A stretch of 64,000 nucleotides of DNA from NCBI GenBank assembly GCA_008828725.1, contig MEHQ01001995.1:289078-353077 (forward strand), written 5' to 3'. Shown here piece by piece: positions 13,338-26,945 of the stretch (its first letter is position 1; each line of letters starts with the position of its first letter). Below the pieces are notes generated by a model. The model was not told the DNA's origin. It ran no database searches and worked only from the letters and a program-made list of their open reading frames with translations. The stretch is from Saccharina japonica (taxonomy: Eukaryota; Sar; Phaeophyceae; Laminariales; Laminariaceae). Position numbers and translations under genes: made by a program.

Positions 13338-13702
13338 TGTTCGATATAGCTTGTCTCAACGAACAGCTTAGCAAGAAGTTTCGGTTACATACGTTGTGTC
13401 ACGGAGGCAAAGTTACAGGGGTCGTCTCGTGATATCGTCCATGAGCAGTTGCACGGGTATGCAGGAGTAGGCACTATACGAGGAAGTTTAGATATTCGAC
13501 TACGAGCGATTGTTACCGGGCTGTGGAGAGTTGACCCACGTGACACACTCCACATTTTCCCCCGCTTCCGTCTACCACGTTCTGGGCCGACACAATGAAG
13601 ATATCTCAAACAATGTTTTACACACTGCGTGTTGCAGTGTTTCGCTCACAGCCTAGTGTGGTTGGGGGCATACCCATCCATCGATTATCAGCACTAATTA
13701 AG
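13338..13702 (+). repeat. 3' LTR of the copia element
   Basis: It starts TGTTC at 13338, straight after a GAAGGG purine run, and aligns with the 5' LTR over its whole length with many substitutions and a small insertion near 13595-13610. The 3' end is set by where similarity to the 5' copy stops (CACTAATT). Confidence 0.85.
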
Positions 13703-16700
13703 CTTCTTTACCCCGATGTAAGGCGGGATCAGTATTGATTATCGCGCGCGACAAGCCCCCGCTAGTGGACGACAAACACTAGACAACGCGACCTCTAACT
13801 TTCCTACAGTAGTGCCCAATACAACTATTGCGAAATTCTTCAGATTTTGTTGGAACTTTACTCCACCACGTTTTCGGCATTTGCTCTATTACCCTTACGG
13901 TACATCCTCGTGATATTTCTGCTTAGTACAAAAATATTCAATTACAGTCATACCTCATATGGCTAACGTATCGTTTCCGGCCTGTGCCATTATTGGAGTC
14001 CTTCGTGTAGGCACCAAATAGGGGCCTTCTAAATTGAACCCACCGAACAGCCTGCATGGCGTCTGAGACGAACGCAAAATATACTACTGTAGAGCGAATA
14101 AATTGCGCACTTAGTCTTGCAGTAGATCGTCACTCGGGACGTAACGACTGCTGCTCGGTCGTCTTTCTATGACGACACTTGATCGATAGAGCTACAGAGG
14201 TGCTAAGGCCTTAAGAGTTAACATCAAACTGTTGGGGTGTTACTTGCATTGGCATCGAAAACTGTTCACATAAATCCGTCCTATAGCCGTAAACAATCGG
14301 GTTTCGCAACCACAAGACGAAAGTTCTCATTCAACCAATTGCATCTGTCAACATCACATAACATGTTGTTCTCCAAGCAGTACTTCCTACACAAAACGAT
14401 TGCACCATCCCATCCGTTCGAGTCAACCAAACAGACAAACTAGAGCGAGGAAAGGGGGACACCTGCCAACTACGATTTTGCGGGACCAGGTAACAGTGGC
14501 GGACAGGTTTATGCGGATGTGAGGCTGATGGGATGCTGATGTGTCTATCTGAAAAACAGAGCACGTTCTTGTACACGGCAACATCTTTGACAAATTAAAG
14601 CTCAGCCTCCAGCGTTCAGCACAGCAGCATATTTGAATCCCCGTGGGACGCAAGACGGTTACAAGGGCACCCAGAGGCCACGGACCAGTTCAATAGCACT
14701 GTCGAAGACGACATGGTGTTGCCTCACTTGGTTTTCCTGCTATATCCCATAATTTCGAATACGTGCACCTGCTGCACAGCGCGTCACAATCGTCTAAATA
14801 TTGCTATTTCACGCTGACATGGCGTGTGGTTGGCTGGTAATGGCCAGGGTATCTGGGCCCGTTCGCGTAGTGGTTCCCTCGACGACACTGCCGACGGTCA
14901 TGATCAGAATGACGCAACGCACTGGAGGAAAAACGAGTGTACGAGTGGTAGCATCGTACGTTTGTACACGAACGTCCGCGCGGCCAAGCGTGCGTTCCTC
15001 AAATATCAAGATGAGGGTATCTTCAAGGCACAGCTGATTCATTCGATTGCGACTAGATCTTCCGACAAAACCGATAATCGAAAGTTTTATGTCGTTTTAT
15101 GTTTTAATGGAGACGACTTTATCTCACAGTCAGTTCTAACCTAGAATATATTCAGGCCAGGATGTTGATGCTAGGTATTGATGCCACTGCATAGAGCCTA
15201 CTTCAGACTTGGGAAGATGGTACCAGGTACAACATAAGATTGAAAGTAATTAGTAGTTAGGGGGTAAGGAACTCACCCGTGAACACCAAAATTCTTCAAT
15301 CCTCGATAGTCGAAATTTCCAAGGTCGATTTAGATTTATATCGGTGTGATCGGTAGCTGTCACAAACTTCGAATCTGGCAGTGTTACAGTGGGTCTGTTG
15401 GGAAAATTATTATATTAAAACGTCCAACCAAATGATTTCGTTTTTTTCGATCGTCAGCCGCATCTGGAGAGCAATTTTCAATACAGAAAATGGGAGTTTA
15501 CGGGGGTGAATAGTCGTGCTTGGTGCAGCCTTGGATTTGTAGCTCGACATACGTGTGCAATTCAGAACGCAAAAAATGAAGATGGAAATCCACATTACTG
15601 TAATTCGCCATGTGCCGCTTCGTAGACAACACTCTGTAATGATTTGGCACGCTTCGTCGACAGCGCTCTACACGTATGATAGGGCGTAATCACACGATTC
15701 TCCGTCGTCAGAACACATCCCGATGGCTGTGCTTTATGTCACAAGTATCATGCTGTCATAACCGAGGTCATCGCGGCCGTTGTCGGTTGTCGGCGTTGTT
15801 GTTAACGAATCAAAGTCGCCAAAGTATGCCCACACGACGTAACATACACGGAGGAACCGGCACAAAATCTCAAGGGAAACGTTTCCGGACTGCGGACACG
15901 CCACACGCTACCACGGTGCTTGCACAGACGACACAACTATTTCTCTACGCCTATACCCTCATCAAGACCACACCCATCCTGAGCCCAAGGCAGCATCTCT
16001 GCTCGCGAACAACTCTCCTGGCGCATACGGACTGGGGCGGCGTTTGTGTTGAAAGTGTGCGGTGGTTCGGTGTCGGGTTCCTCGTGGGATTCTGCGCGTG
16101 GTGGCAGAGCAGAGAGAGGGAGAAAACATGCTGCAGCATGCTATCGTCAAGCTCCTCTTCGGTTTTGACGAATCCTGATAGCCCTACGTACTCGTAGACC
16201 TTGGCTCCTCTACGAGTATCTACATTCGTGATGATAAAGCTCGCTCGCGCGATGTTTGCCTACGTTGTAGTAGCATTTTGTCTGTTTTGTTTTTGTTTTG
16301 TGTCGTACGTACAGAGATGTGTGTGTTGGTACGAAGTATACAGTCTGGTACCAAGTACGTAGAGAGACGAAGGGGTCGAAAGCACAAACGAACCGTGCGA
16401 CGTCGGGAGGAGATAGAGCGACGTCGGGAGAGCGAACGGGAGGGCTTTGGGAGCGAACGCAGAGCCGACCGCGCGACCGAACGGAGCGCGTTGCATCGCC
16501 GTTTGGCTCGCTTTTTTCAAGCTCGGTGTGTGCTGCCAAGTGCGGAGCTGCACGCCGTGGAATCCTTTTCGTAATATTTTTCGAGGCACCGGCCACAAAA
16601 AGGTAGCAGGTAGAGAGGATCATCGTACATATCATCCTATCATATCATCCTACATGATACGTACGGTACACTTTTTATTTTCACTTTTTGAGTTTTGTGT

Positions 16701-19700
16701 TTTCTCGCATTTTTTCATATTTTTATGTTTTGTTCCATTTTTGTTTTGGTGTTTTTTTATTCCATGTTTTCCACATATTTGTATTTTTTTCCTTTTCTTC
16801 ATTTTTTGAGCAAAACAAAAATCGTTTGCCATTTGTCCAACCATGTGCCTGAACCTCTCCTCTCCCCCTCTTATATTATTTTCAAGCAGTCGTCGTGTTT
16901 GAAACGACTGTCCGAGCTGCACGATCGAGCCCTGGCCGTGTGAGCGGACGGGAGCTCGAGGCCGCAGGTTCTGCGCCAGAAGAGATGAGCTTGGAACAGT
17001 CATGAAGTTGGTACAGCGGATTCCTCTCATGCCTTGAACGCTGGCGTGGAAGTCGTGAAGACAGCTGCTTCTGCGATGCCCCTGACAAGGTCAGGGACAT
17101 AAAAAATGTTGGGCGGTGTGTTTGAGGTTCACATATATACAGATACACACGTACCGCACATATAAGTGGGACGGGGGGCGTGGATCTCGTTTCATGAATT
17201 AATATCCTGTAAACAGTGCACAGTAACAGTAGGTTTATACGAACTTTCAGGGTGTTTTGACTGGCATTGCCGTTTTGTTGGGTGTCCAGACCTGTCTCCG
17301 TCCATGCTAATCTCAACTTCGACTCACAACTTCATGCCCAAATACTACTCAGGGTGTAGTTTGTGTTCAACGGCCCTTCTGTGTTGTAACACACTAGCTT
17401 GTCAAATTGAGTCAATAACATATTGACAGCTGACGCGCAAATAGTAAGCCCAATAGCACGACCACGCCGAATTCGGGCGAGTAGGGGTCCTTGATTTGAG
17501 CGAGGGCAGACGAAAAGTAGCCCCCCTGGTTCGTCAACCGCGTCAGATAGCTGTCCCTTGTGGAGCGAGAAACTAATACATGAGCGGAATGTAAAAATGG
17601 CATTACGTACCAATGACATTTGTTGCTTTTTGATAAACTGGTGGGTAGCAACCAAAGTGTGGTTCGCCTTGTGTGCGGCTCTCGTGGCTACCTCAGACGA
17701 TGGTGGCCTCGCTCCCGCGATACACTGTATATAGCCGGGTCCAAGGTTGCTGCTGTACGAAACAACAAACGCACGAATAGAGCGAGAATGCGAGGGTAAC
17801 AAATGGCCAGTCTCACACCCGACACATATACGGTAGTTGTTTACAAGATTGTGCTGGAGACACTGTCCAGCCTGGGCAGTTTGCTACACACATTAAAAAT
17901 AAAGGGGTCTGACAAATGGCCTCAACAATAACGAGTGCGGCTCGACTATGGATTTATCGCCCCGTTTCTGGTTTCCAATCTGAGGAGGTATTACAAGTAC
18001 TGCGTCTTTGTTAGTCCAGCTGCCGGGCCTATATAATATCTCATATGTCAATACCATAGTACACACAACCCCTGCTACCGTTATGACTGCGACATGGAAC
18101 TCCTGATAAGTGGCAACGGCTAACAATCACGCCATAAAAAGGAGACGGCAGACGCGTGCTGCGATATCCGTGAAATGTTTTGCCCAAACGATTTAGGACT
18201 ACAGTCCCGTCGCATCGATGGAACACCAATTTTGCCTTTGTGTTTTGCACGTTATTCGTTGTACGCCTACAGCATCGGGTTGAACTTTCGTGTTGCTCAA
18301 CGTCGGCGTTTGGATGGGGTCAAGTGCTCGCCAAGTGTGGATCCTCGCAAACAAGAAGGTGCACCCGTATGGTAACCAGTGTCTGCAATCGACAAGGAAC
18401 ATCGTGCAAACGAACAAAGCTTGGTCGATCGTCCTCCAACTCTTTGTTGTTCACTACAGTAAGGTCAGACCAAAGATTTGGCCGCTGACTACTGTATCAT
18501 AGAACTTCAATAAACCAAATCGATCTTCAACCGATAAGCTGTGCCGAGCTCCAAACATCCAGAGTGCTCAGTTTATTTCCATCATCCTCGGCATGGTATC
18601 GGAGGCCTTCATCCTTGAAACTCAATCCTTCAGCGTTGTTGACCAAACTATATCTCGATTTTGAACGAAAGCTATGGTCAGCATCCTCTCGGCCTCGCCG
18701 AAATATATGTCAACCCGTTCCTGATTGCCTCGACAACTAACGTTAATACTATCTGCCCAAATGAATGGACACAAAATACTAGCGACGACGTTCCGGATCC
18801 TGTCGTCGTCGTCCAGACGTCCTTGTACCACACACGAGGGACGGGCATGCTCATGAACACTTGCCCGTGCCCCATGCGGCTAATCAAAGCATCGCACGTC
18901 CACATATCAAGGGGTAAGTCATCCGAAACGAAGATATAAATAGGTGTTAACGTTCAACTCAAGCCTCCTGAGCCGCCGCGTTCCTGCACGCACCAACATC
19001 AACCTCGCTTTCCAACCGCGACAAAGTAAGGCGAGCATTTCGTCCTTCATTCCTTTATATCCCAAGGGCCGTGCTTAGGGTTGGCCTTCCAGGGCAACAT
19101 TTCAGATCGCATAATAAGTTCGTTCCTGCATCTTGTAGTATAGGGCTGAGAGGCAACGCCTTAAAACAACCCACTGTGCCATAGAAGCAGCCCTCGATCG
19201 ACAATGATTGTCATACACACGAACAAAGATATGCCCATCGCCACAAACAGTTGGTCGTGCACTAATATCAACTCACCGACCATGTCTCAGAGACAGAGCG
19301 CAGGGTCCCAAGAACACGACTGGGAACATACCACAGGGGGGACATACCGCCACACCACGAGGGTGCTGGGCCGCCCGCTGCGTGGGCGATGGTCCGAATG
19401 CCCGACGTGCAACAGCGCTATCCCTCTGTCTCGCACGCGGCACGTCTGGCTTTCTGGCAGCGTCGAGGCTGTCAGGCCTGGCAGCGGCGAGAGTTCCCCT
19501 CAAATCACCACCGTCCGTCCCCATAAAATCCATACAAACCTTGCGTGTGATTGGTCGTGCTATACTGCTTTCACAGCCTGTGATTGGTCCGGCCTGATAC
19601 AAATTTGTCGTATATAGACGTCCTGTGCCGCGGATGTAAGGGTTACAGCAAACACCTTCCGGCATCTCCGCTCGATGCGTCTGCTTTCGCCAAACAGGTG

Positions 19701-22700
19701 ACTTATATACTCAAGCACTCAACTAACCTATCTCGTGTCTCATGGGCCTAGATCACGTGTCCAACGTCGGCGCGTGCGGGATTAAGGATTTGGCAACGAA
19801 TATAATCAACACCTCGACCGTTGTCGGCACGAGCACCTTAGCAGCCGTGTTCGCATATACCGCATCACTACTCCAGTCAATGAACCCGCTGACCGACTCG
19901 ATTAACTCGTAAAATAAGCGGCTGGATCTGAACGACTGTCGCACACCCGTGATCGGCGTCAAGCGAGGTTCACTGTTCCGACTGACCCCGCTCGCTTTAG
20001 CCTTACGATTCATGTACGCGACACCTGGCTAACGCAGGCCTAGAGTAATGATGGCCTTGTTCAAAGCCGAATCAAGTAATGCCAGTGAGTCAATCTCTAG
20101 CGGCGTGTAAGCCCTCTAAACACAACTCAATATCCTATAGCTTTAGTTAAAACGGAGGTCGCCCCTCCAAATACTGACTAGCCATTCGATATCTATGAAG
20201 CCGCAGCTAACGCCATTTCCTACGATGATCACGCAACCGAGCGATAAACCTCCCGTGAACACTACCGGTTATTTCCTAGACTACATAGCCGGACAACCGT
20301 CGTGGACGTTCTAATATACCACGTAAGGTACGCTACAGCAGAACGATGAGTTATGTTAACGCGTTCACGGCTCGGTTTGCCCGATGTAACTTTTCTGAAT
20401 AGTTGACGTGGAGTGAGCAGCTTACACTGGATAAGTGATGATTCAAGACCGTGGTATGGCCGCATGAGGAGGTTCGGCCATAAACGGTGGCGGTGTCGGC
20501 AACGACTACTCTTGGCATAAGTGTGTCAAGCGTGACGGCACGTGACAAACGTTCGCTGCGTGGACGCTTGAAACACTAATGCACCCGGGTTCTCCACAAT
20601 TTCTTAGGCGAGAAATCACTGTCAGCGCCAACCGAATATCACCAAGATATATCGTTCAAATACATAAACATGGCGGCAACCCCCTCTTGCATTGAGTGTT
20701 TACAAGGGCAAAGAAAAATATGCGTCCACTTCTGTCGGTGTCCTTCCACACGGAAGATTTAGCGTGTAAATCATGCCTATGCCTTCCGCGCACGCCGATT
20801 GGATGTTGCGGGCACGGCAGGTCACATCAGTCTATACAAACCAAGCTTTAGTGAAATTTTCTGCCGCGCCCACGGACAGGAGCCGGGGGGTGGGGGTCAC
20901 AAGGTACCTATTTGACACGTGGTGTGTGCCGGTAGGAATTTCGAACCCTACTGCAGCACTGGCGTTGTGAACCAACGAAACGAAAGTTTGGTTTAAATAA
21001 CGATTTTGCGGTCTTTCGCGTTATCTATTTACTGCGATCATTTGACTGTAACCAATAACCTGTATAATTATCTTTGGTTCCATGATCTCGATTTTCGATT
21101 ATTAGCAGCGAAATAAATGGAAGGCGAGTTGATGCGATGCAACTGGCGCGGCTACTACGCGGATCAGCACAGCTCCGCACACCAGCACAAACCCAGGCCG
21201 CGGCAGTCTCGCAGTACGAATACGGCACACTGCACGCGGTGGCGAGTATGTTTACGCTGCAGAAAGCACAGTTGGAAATTAGCCTCAGATAATCACCAAA
21301 TATGGGTTATTTGCATGGGTTATTATATTAACCATTGTCATTGTTTTTAGTTGTCATGATGCTGATAGAACCTATCAACGGTGCCGCAGAAGTGTCGCAG
21401 TACGAGTACAGCACACTGCGCGCGGTAGTAGGTATGTTTCCGTTGTTAAAATCGCAGACTTATAGAAAGTATCAAAGATAAGCACCAAGTATAGGTTGAT
21501 TGATTAATCGTGATTATATGTGATAACACCACATTTTGCGCTTCTCCCCGTCATTGCTTGACATTGTATAGGGGATTTTACCCACACCGTAGTATCTCTT
21601 GATGATCGGCAAATTAAGCGATGATCGGGATATCAGTTGATTCGTAATGCCCCAATTAAGATGGGCACCGTTTGTGGGCGAAATACGCCAGACAAGGGTT
21701 GGGAAATAGTATACCCTATAGACTCTAATTTCAATATACCAGGTATAATATATCGTGAAACTAAGGCATGGTCTTTCTATTGTTTTTTGCAGTTGTTTCA
21801 ACGAAATTAACTCTGATTTCGAAAATCCCAGCGTCGGCAAATGCGCTGTACGAGTAGACTCAGGAAGGCATTGCTACTAATTTTGAGTCGTAACATTTCC
21901 AAATGATTGAGGAACCGCCGGACGAGTAAGAAGAACATTATTGGCCAGCCCAGCACGTATATACATATATATACATGCACCGCGAACCGCGAACCAGAGC
22001 TTCCATGGTATGGCAGTAAATCAAGGCCAATCGTCGGTAAGGTCGCTGTACGTAGTACACCACTGGTTGCGATTCAACCCCAATATGTGGCATGATTGCC
22101 CGACCAAGTTGTGCCTTTTCCAAGGTCGCGGGCTGCAGACAGCCGTAAGAAAGTGCCGGGCATCTACGTAGCTGTCAAATCAATCAAGCGTAAAATACAG
22201 ATATTATATATACACTCAGCTAGCAAAGATGAGTTTCGACGAAATCCTCGAGCTCACAGCTGTCGTTTTTTTTCCTATTGTTTTTTTAGATATACGAGTT
22301 TTTGAAATATCAAACTCTCTCCCAAGTGCTTCGTAAATTTCAATGTCCAGCGGGCCAAATGATAGACGCTAAAACGACCCAAGGAAAATTCTACTCAATC
22401 AAGGAGAAGCATGGAATAGCCTCCTGCACATCCCACCGCCGTATAGTATGTATGCGTGAATCTTTGAGGATTTTTTGTTCAAAGAAGCCATCGCCGGAGC
22501 CGTACATTTTGCTGCGTAGCGGCAGTGTTTTGCTTGTTTCTTAAAGTCTGATCTTCCTGAATATGGTTGAGTCTTTTTTCCCCCGGGATTCCTCCTTTGT
22601 TGTTGCACCGGTAGACTTATATACTTCGTTTTGGTTTTCTAGGTAGGGTTGTTGTGTTGTTGTACACGGTACCTCGGAATGCTATTTGCGTACATTTACT

Positions 22701-22786
22701 AATTGCGTGTATTTTGGTTTAATTTGTCTGCGTAACTGTCTGAGACTACGTACCTATATACATACATATACACATACTACATACAA
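13703..22786. other. Long stretch without a recognised gene
   Basis: I find no gene I can name. Open frames of 100-170 codons exist (15676-16197 +, 17332-17802 -, 19204-19617 +) but overlap other frames and show no family motif. A pyrimidine/T-rich tract occupies about 16670-16810. At 19743-20030 the + strand has an ATG frame of 57 codons with a hydrophobic stretch, a TAA, then a further open stretch, while the minus strand of the same DNA is open for 86 codons; this may be a decayed gene fragment. A degenerate duplicated unit at 21203-21495 is listed separately. Confidence 0.4.
21203..21495 (+). repeat. Degenerate direct duplication, period about 188 bp
   Basis: 21203-21308 and 21391-21495 share TCGCAGTACGA/GTAC, GCACACTGC, CGCGGT, GTATGTTT and a later GATAA-CACCAA-TATGGGTT/TATAGGTT block. 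Identity is moderate and was judged by eye. No coding function is evident. Confidence 0.5.
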
Positions 22787-25697
22787 ACATACATACATAC
22801 ATACATACATACATACATACATACATACATACATACATACATACATACATACATACATACATACATACATACATACATACATACATACATACATACATAC
22901 ATACATACATACATACATACATACATACATACATACATACATACATACATACATACATACATACATACATACATACATACATACATACATACATACATAC
23001 ATACATACATACATACATACATACATACATACATACATACATACATACATACATACATACATACATACATACATACATACATACATACATACATACATAC
23101 ATACATACATACATACATACATACATACATACATACATACATACATACATACATACATACATACATACATACATACATACATACATACATACATACATAC
23201 ATACATACATACATACATACATACATACATACATACATACATACATACATACATACATACATACATACATACATACATACATACATACATACATACATAC
23301 ATACATACATACATACATACATACATACATACATACATACATACATACATACATACATACATACATACATACATACATACATACATACATACATACATAC
23401 ATACATACATACATACATACATACATACATACATACATACATACATACATACATACATACATACATACATACATACATACATACATACATACATACATAC
23501 ATACATACATACATACATACATACATACATACATACATACATACATACATACATACATACATACATACATACATACATACATACATACATACATACATAC
23601 ATACATACATACATACATACATACATACATACATACATACATACATACATACATACATACATACATACATACATACATACATACATACATACATACATAC
23701 ATACATACATACATACATACATACATACATACATACATACATACATACATACATACATACATACATACATACATACATACATACATACATACATACATAC
23801 ATACATACATACATACATACATACATACATACATACATACATACATACATACATACATACATACATACATACATACATACATACATACATACATACATAC
23901 ATACATACATACATACATACATACATACATACATACATACATACATACATACATACATACATACATACATACATACATACATACATACATACATACATAC
24001 ATACATACATACATACATACATACATACATACATACATACATACATACATACATACATACATACATACATACATACATACATACATACATACATACATAC
24101 ATACATACATACATACATACATACATACATACATACATACATACATACATACATACATACATACATACATACATACATACATACATACATACATACATAC
24201 ATACATACATACATACATACATACATACATACATACATACATACATACATACATACATACATACATACATACATACATACATACATACATACATACATAC
24301 ATACATACATACATACATACATACATACATACATACATACATACATACATACATACATACATACATACATACATACATACATACATACATACATACATAC
24401 ATACATACATACATACATACATACATACATACATACATACATACATACATACATACATACATACATACATACATACATACATACATACATACATACATAC
24501 ATACATACATACATACATACATACATACATACATACATACATACATACATACATACATACATACATACATACATACATACATACATACATACATACATAC
24601 ATACATACATACATACATACATACATACATACATACATACATACATACATACATACATACATACATACATACATACATACATACATACATACATACATAC
24701 ATACATACATACATACATACATACATACATACATACATACATACATACATACATACATACATACATACATACATACATACATACATACATACATACATAC
24801 ATACATACATACATACATACATACATACATACATACATACATACATACATACATACATACATACATACATACATACATACATACATACATACATACATAC
24901 ATACATACATACATACATACATACATACATACATACATACATACATACATACATACATACATACATACATACATACATACATACATACATACATACATAC
25001 ATACATACATACATACATACATACATACATACATACATACATACATACATACATACATACATACATACATACATACATACATACATACATACATACATAC
25101 ATACATACATACATACATACATACATACATACATACATACATACATACATACATACATACATACATACATACATACATACATACATACATACATACATAC
25201 ATACATACATACATACATACATACATACATACATACATACATACATACATACATACATACATACATACATACATACATACATACATACATACATACATAC
25301 ATACATACATACATACATACATACATACATACATACATACATACATACATACATACATACATACATACATACATACATACATACATACATACATACATAC
25401 ATACATACATACATACATACATACATACATACATACATACATACATACATACATACATACATACATACATACATACATACATACATACATACATACATAC
25501 ATACATACATACATACATACATACATACATACATACATACATACATACATACATACATACATACATACATACATACATACATACATACATACATACATAC
25601 ATACATACATACATACATACATACATACATACATACATACATACATACATACATACATACATACATACATACATACATACATACATACATACATACA
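22787..25697 (+). repeat. (ACAT)n tetranucleotide satellite, about 2.9 kb
   Basis: About 728 consecutive ACAT units (CATA/ATAC in other registers) with no visible substitution or indel. Imperfect CATA-like sequence on the left (22757-22786) looks like the seed. The repeat is open in several frames on both strands (Thr-Tyr-Ile-His on +, Met-Tyr-Val-Cys on -), which produces four ORFs of about 1000 codons. None should be annotated as a protein. Confidence 0.97.
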
Positions 25698-25920
25698 CCC
25701 AACCACGTACGTGCGCACCAACCGATCGACACACACACGCACCAACCGATCCACCCATTCACAATCTACAACAACAGCAGAGTGAAATCAGTATACAGCG
25801 GCACCAGTACGTACAGCATTAATAGTAGTAGTCCTTATATAACCCATCTACAACAGCAATAACAACAGCAGCAGCAGCAGTCCAGCAGTACGACTCGTAC
25901 GTACGTACAGCGGACACACA

Positions 25921-26015
25921 CAAAACGCCGGCATGGATGCGCAGCCCTTGTACGTACAGCAGTGTAAACAAAACGCCGGCATGGATGCACAGCCCTTGTA
26001 CGTACAGCAGTGGCC
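25921..26015 (+). repeat. Tandem 48-bp duplication
   Basis: Two near-identical adjacent 48-bp units starting CAAAACGCCGGCATGGATG and ending TACGTACAGCAGTG. They differ at one internal base (GCGCAG versus GCACAG) and at the 3' end. A T19 run (26016-26034) follows directly. Confidence 0.85.
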
Positions 26016-26261
26016 TTTTTTTTTTTTTTTTTTTGGTCGATTTTTTCACGTCTGGGCTTTTATCTTGAAATTAGTGTAAAAGTGGCTAACTCGCGAAGTT
26101 AGGGCCGATTTCGATTTGACCGATGTTCTGGAGATCCATATTTTCACATCTGGGGGACTCTTTGGGAAAAAAATTACTTGATTTTAGTATGGCGAAAATA
26201 CTTGATTTTAGTGATGGGATTGATTTTGTTAATTATCTTGACAATTAGTGTGGCATTTTGA

Positions 26262-26530
26262 CCCGGGCCGCAAAGCCCTCCGAATACGCTGGGAACCCCT
26301 CCCCTCCCGCTGATCCGACCCCGTTCCAGGGGACGGAGCGAGCCGTCCCCGGGAGGCCGCCTCCCCCGATCCCCTCTGGCCGAGTTCGGCACCGGGGCCC
26401 GTTCTCTCGCCGGGGTCGCCGAGGGCCGACGCGTGGGGCGGCCGGGGTGGTGGTGCGGTGCCGATCGGGGTCGGGTGGCGCGCGGTAGAGCCGGTCTCCC
26501 GCGGGGCATACCGAAACCGGCATAGTCCTG
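26262..26530. other. GC-rich island of unknown origin
   Basis: About 270 bp of very GC-rich DNA rich in CCCC, GGGG and CG dinucleotides, with sharp edges to AT-rich neighbours (TTAGTGTGGCATTTTG on the left). It is open in several frames on both strands, which is expected from GC content alone, so I do not call a gene. It could be a CpG-island-like promoter, an inserted fragment such as rDNA spacer, or foreign DNA. I recognise no rRNA core in it. Confidence 0.5.
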
Positions 26531-26818
26531 AAGATCCCAAACGACGTCACCATCACCACCACCACCATCACACTACCGAAGCGTATTAATAATAAGGATA
26601 ATGTTGAAACGCAGAAGTAACACCTAGCTGTACCTTAGAGATTAGGGAACCATCTACTCGTCGGGTGAATATGGGGTGGCGCACCTACCGCGTATCGCCA
26701 GGTGGTCGAATGCAACCTGCGTGCGTGTACACGAAGCGCTGCAAAGTTGATACACATACCTGTACAGGAGAAATTGGCTCCCAGCCTGAAACAACTTTTT
26801 CTACCGTAAACTAACAAC

Positions 26819-26945
26819 NGGGTGGGTCGGTGGTTGGGTGGGTGGGTGTGAGTGGTGTGAGTGGATGTTGGTAAGTACGTGAGAGTGTAGGTGGGTGGGT
26901 GGGTGTCGGTGGGTCGGTTGATACATGGTTGACTGCGTGTGTGGA
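26819..26945 (+). repeat. GGGT-rich G-quadruplex-prone tract next to an N
   Basis: The only ambiguous base in the window (26819) sits against GGGTGGGT, TTGGGTGGGTGGGTG and, further on, GGTGGGTGGGTGGGTG. Four or more G3 runs with loops of one to a few bases satisfy the usual intramolecular G-quadruplex pattern twice. The N may mark a join or a base that could not be called. Confidence 0.7.

Larger units (their letters stand above)
8049..13702 (+). mobile_element. Decayed Ty1/copia LTR retrotransposon
   Basis: A 5.65 kb element on the + strand with two related, diverged LTRs (8049-8400 and 13338-13702). The internal order is gag, zinc-knuckle remnant, protease, integrase, reverse transcriptase, RNase H. 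Integrase before reverse transcriptase is diagnostic of the copia (Pseudoviridae-type) order rather than gypsy. Each domain is recognisable by motif, but all reading frames are broken by stops and frameshifts, and several catalytic residues are changed. The LTRs look about 70-75% identical by eye, so the insertion is old. A purine run (GAAGGG) sits directly before the 3' LTR and fits a polypurine tract. I could not fix the outer LTR ends or a target-site duplication, and no obvious initiator-tRNA primer site is visible after the 5' LTR. Confidence 0.9.

Noticed and set aside
22686..25862. ORFs of about 1000 codons on both strands (Thr-Tyr-Ile-His and Met-Tyr-Val-Cys repeats)
   Set aside because: They are translations of the (ACAT)n array, open in several frames on both strands because the unit contains no stop; there is no independent coding evidence.
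26262..26530. Multiple ORFs of 76-111 codons in the GC-rich island
   Set aside because: Open frames on both strands are expected from very high GC content; composition follows the DNA and not a protein family.
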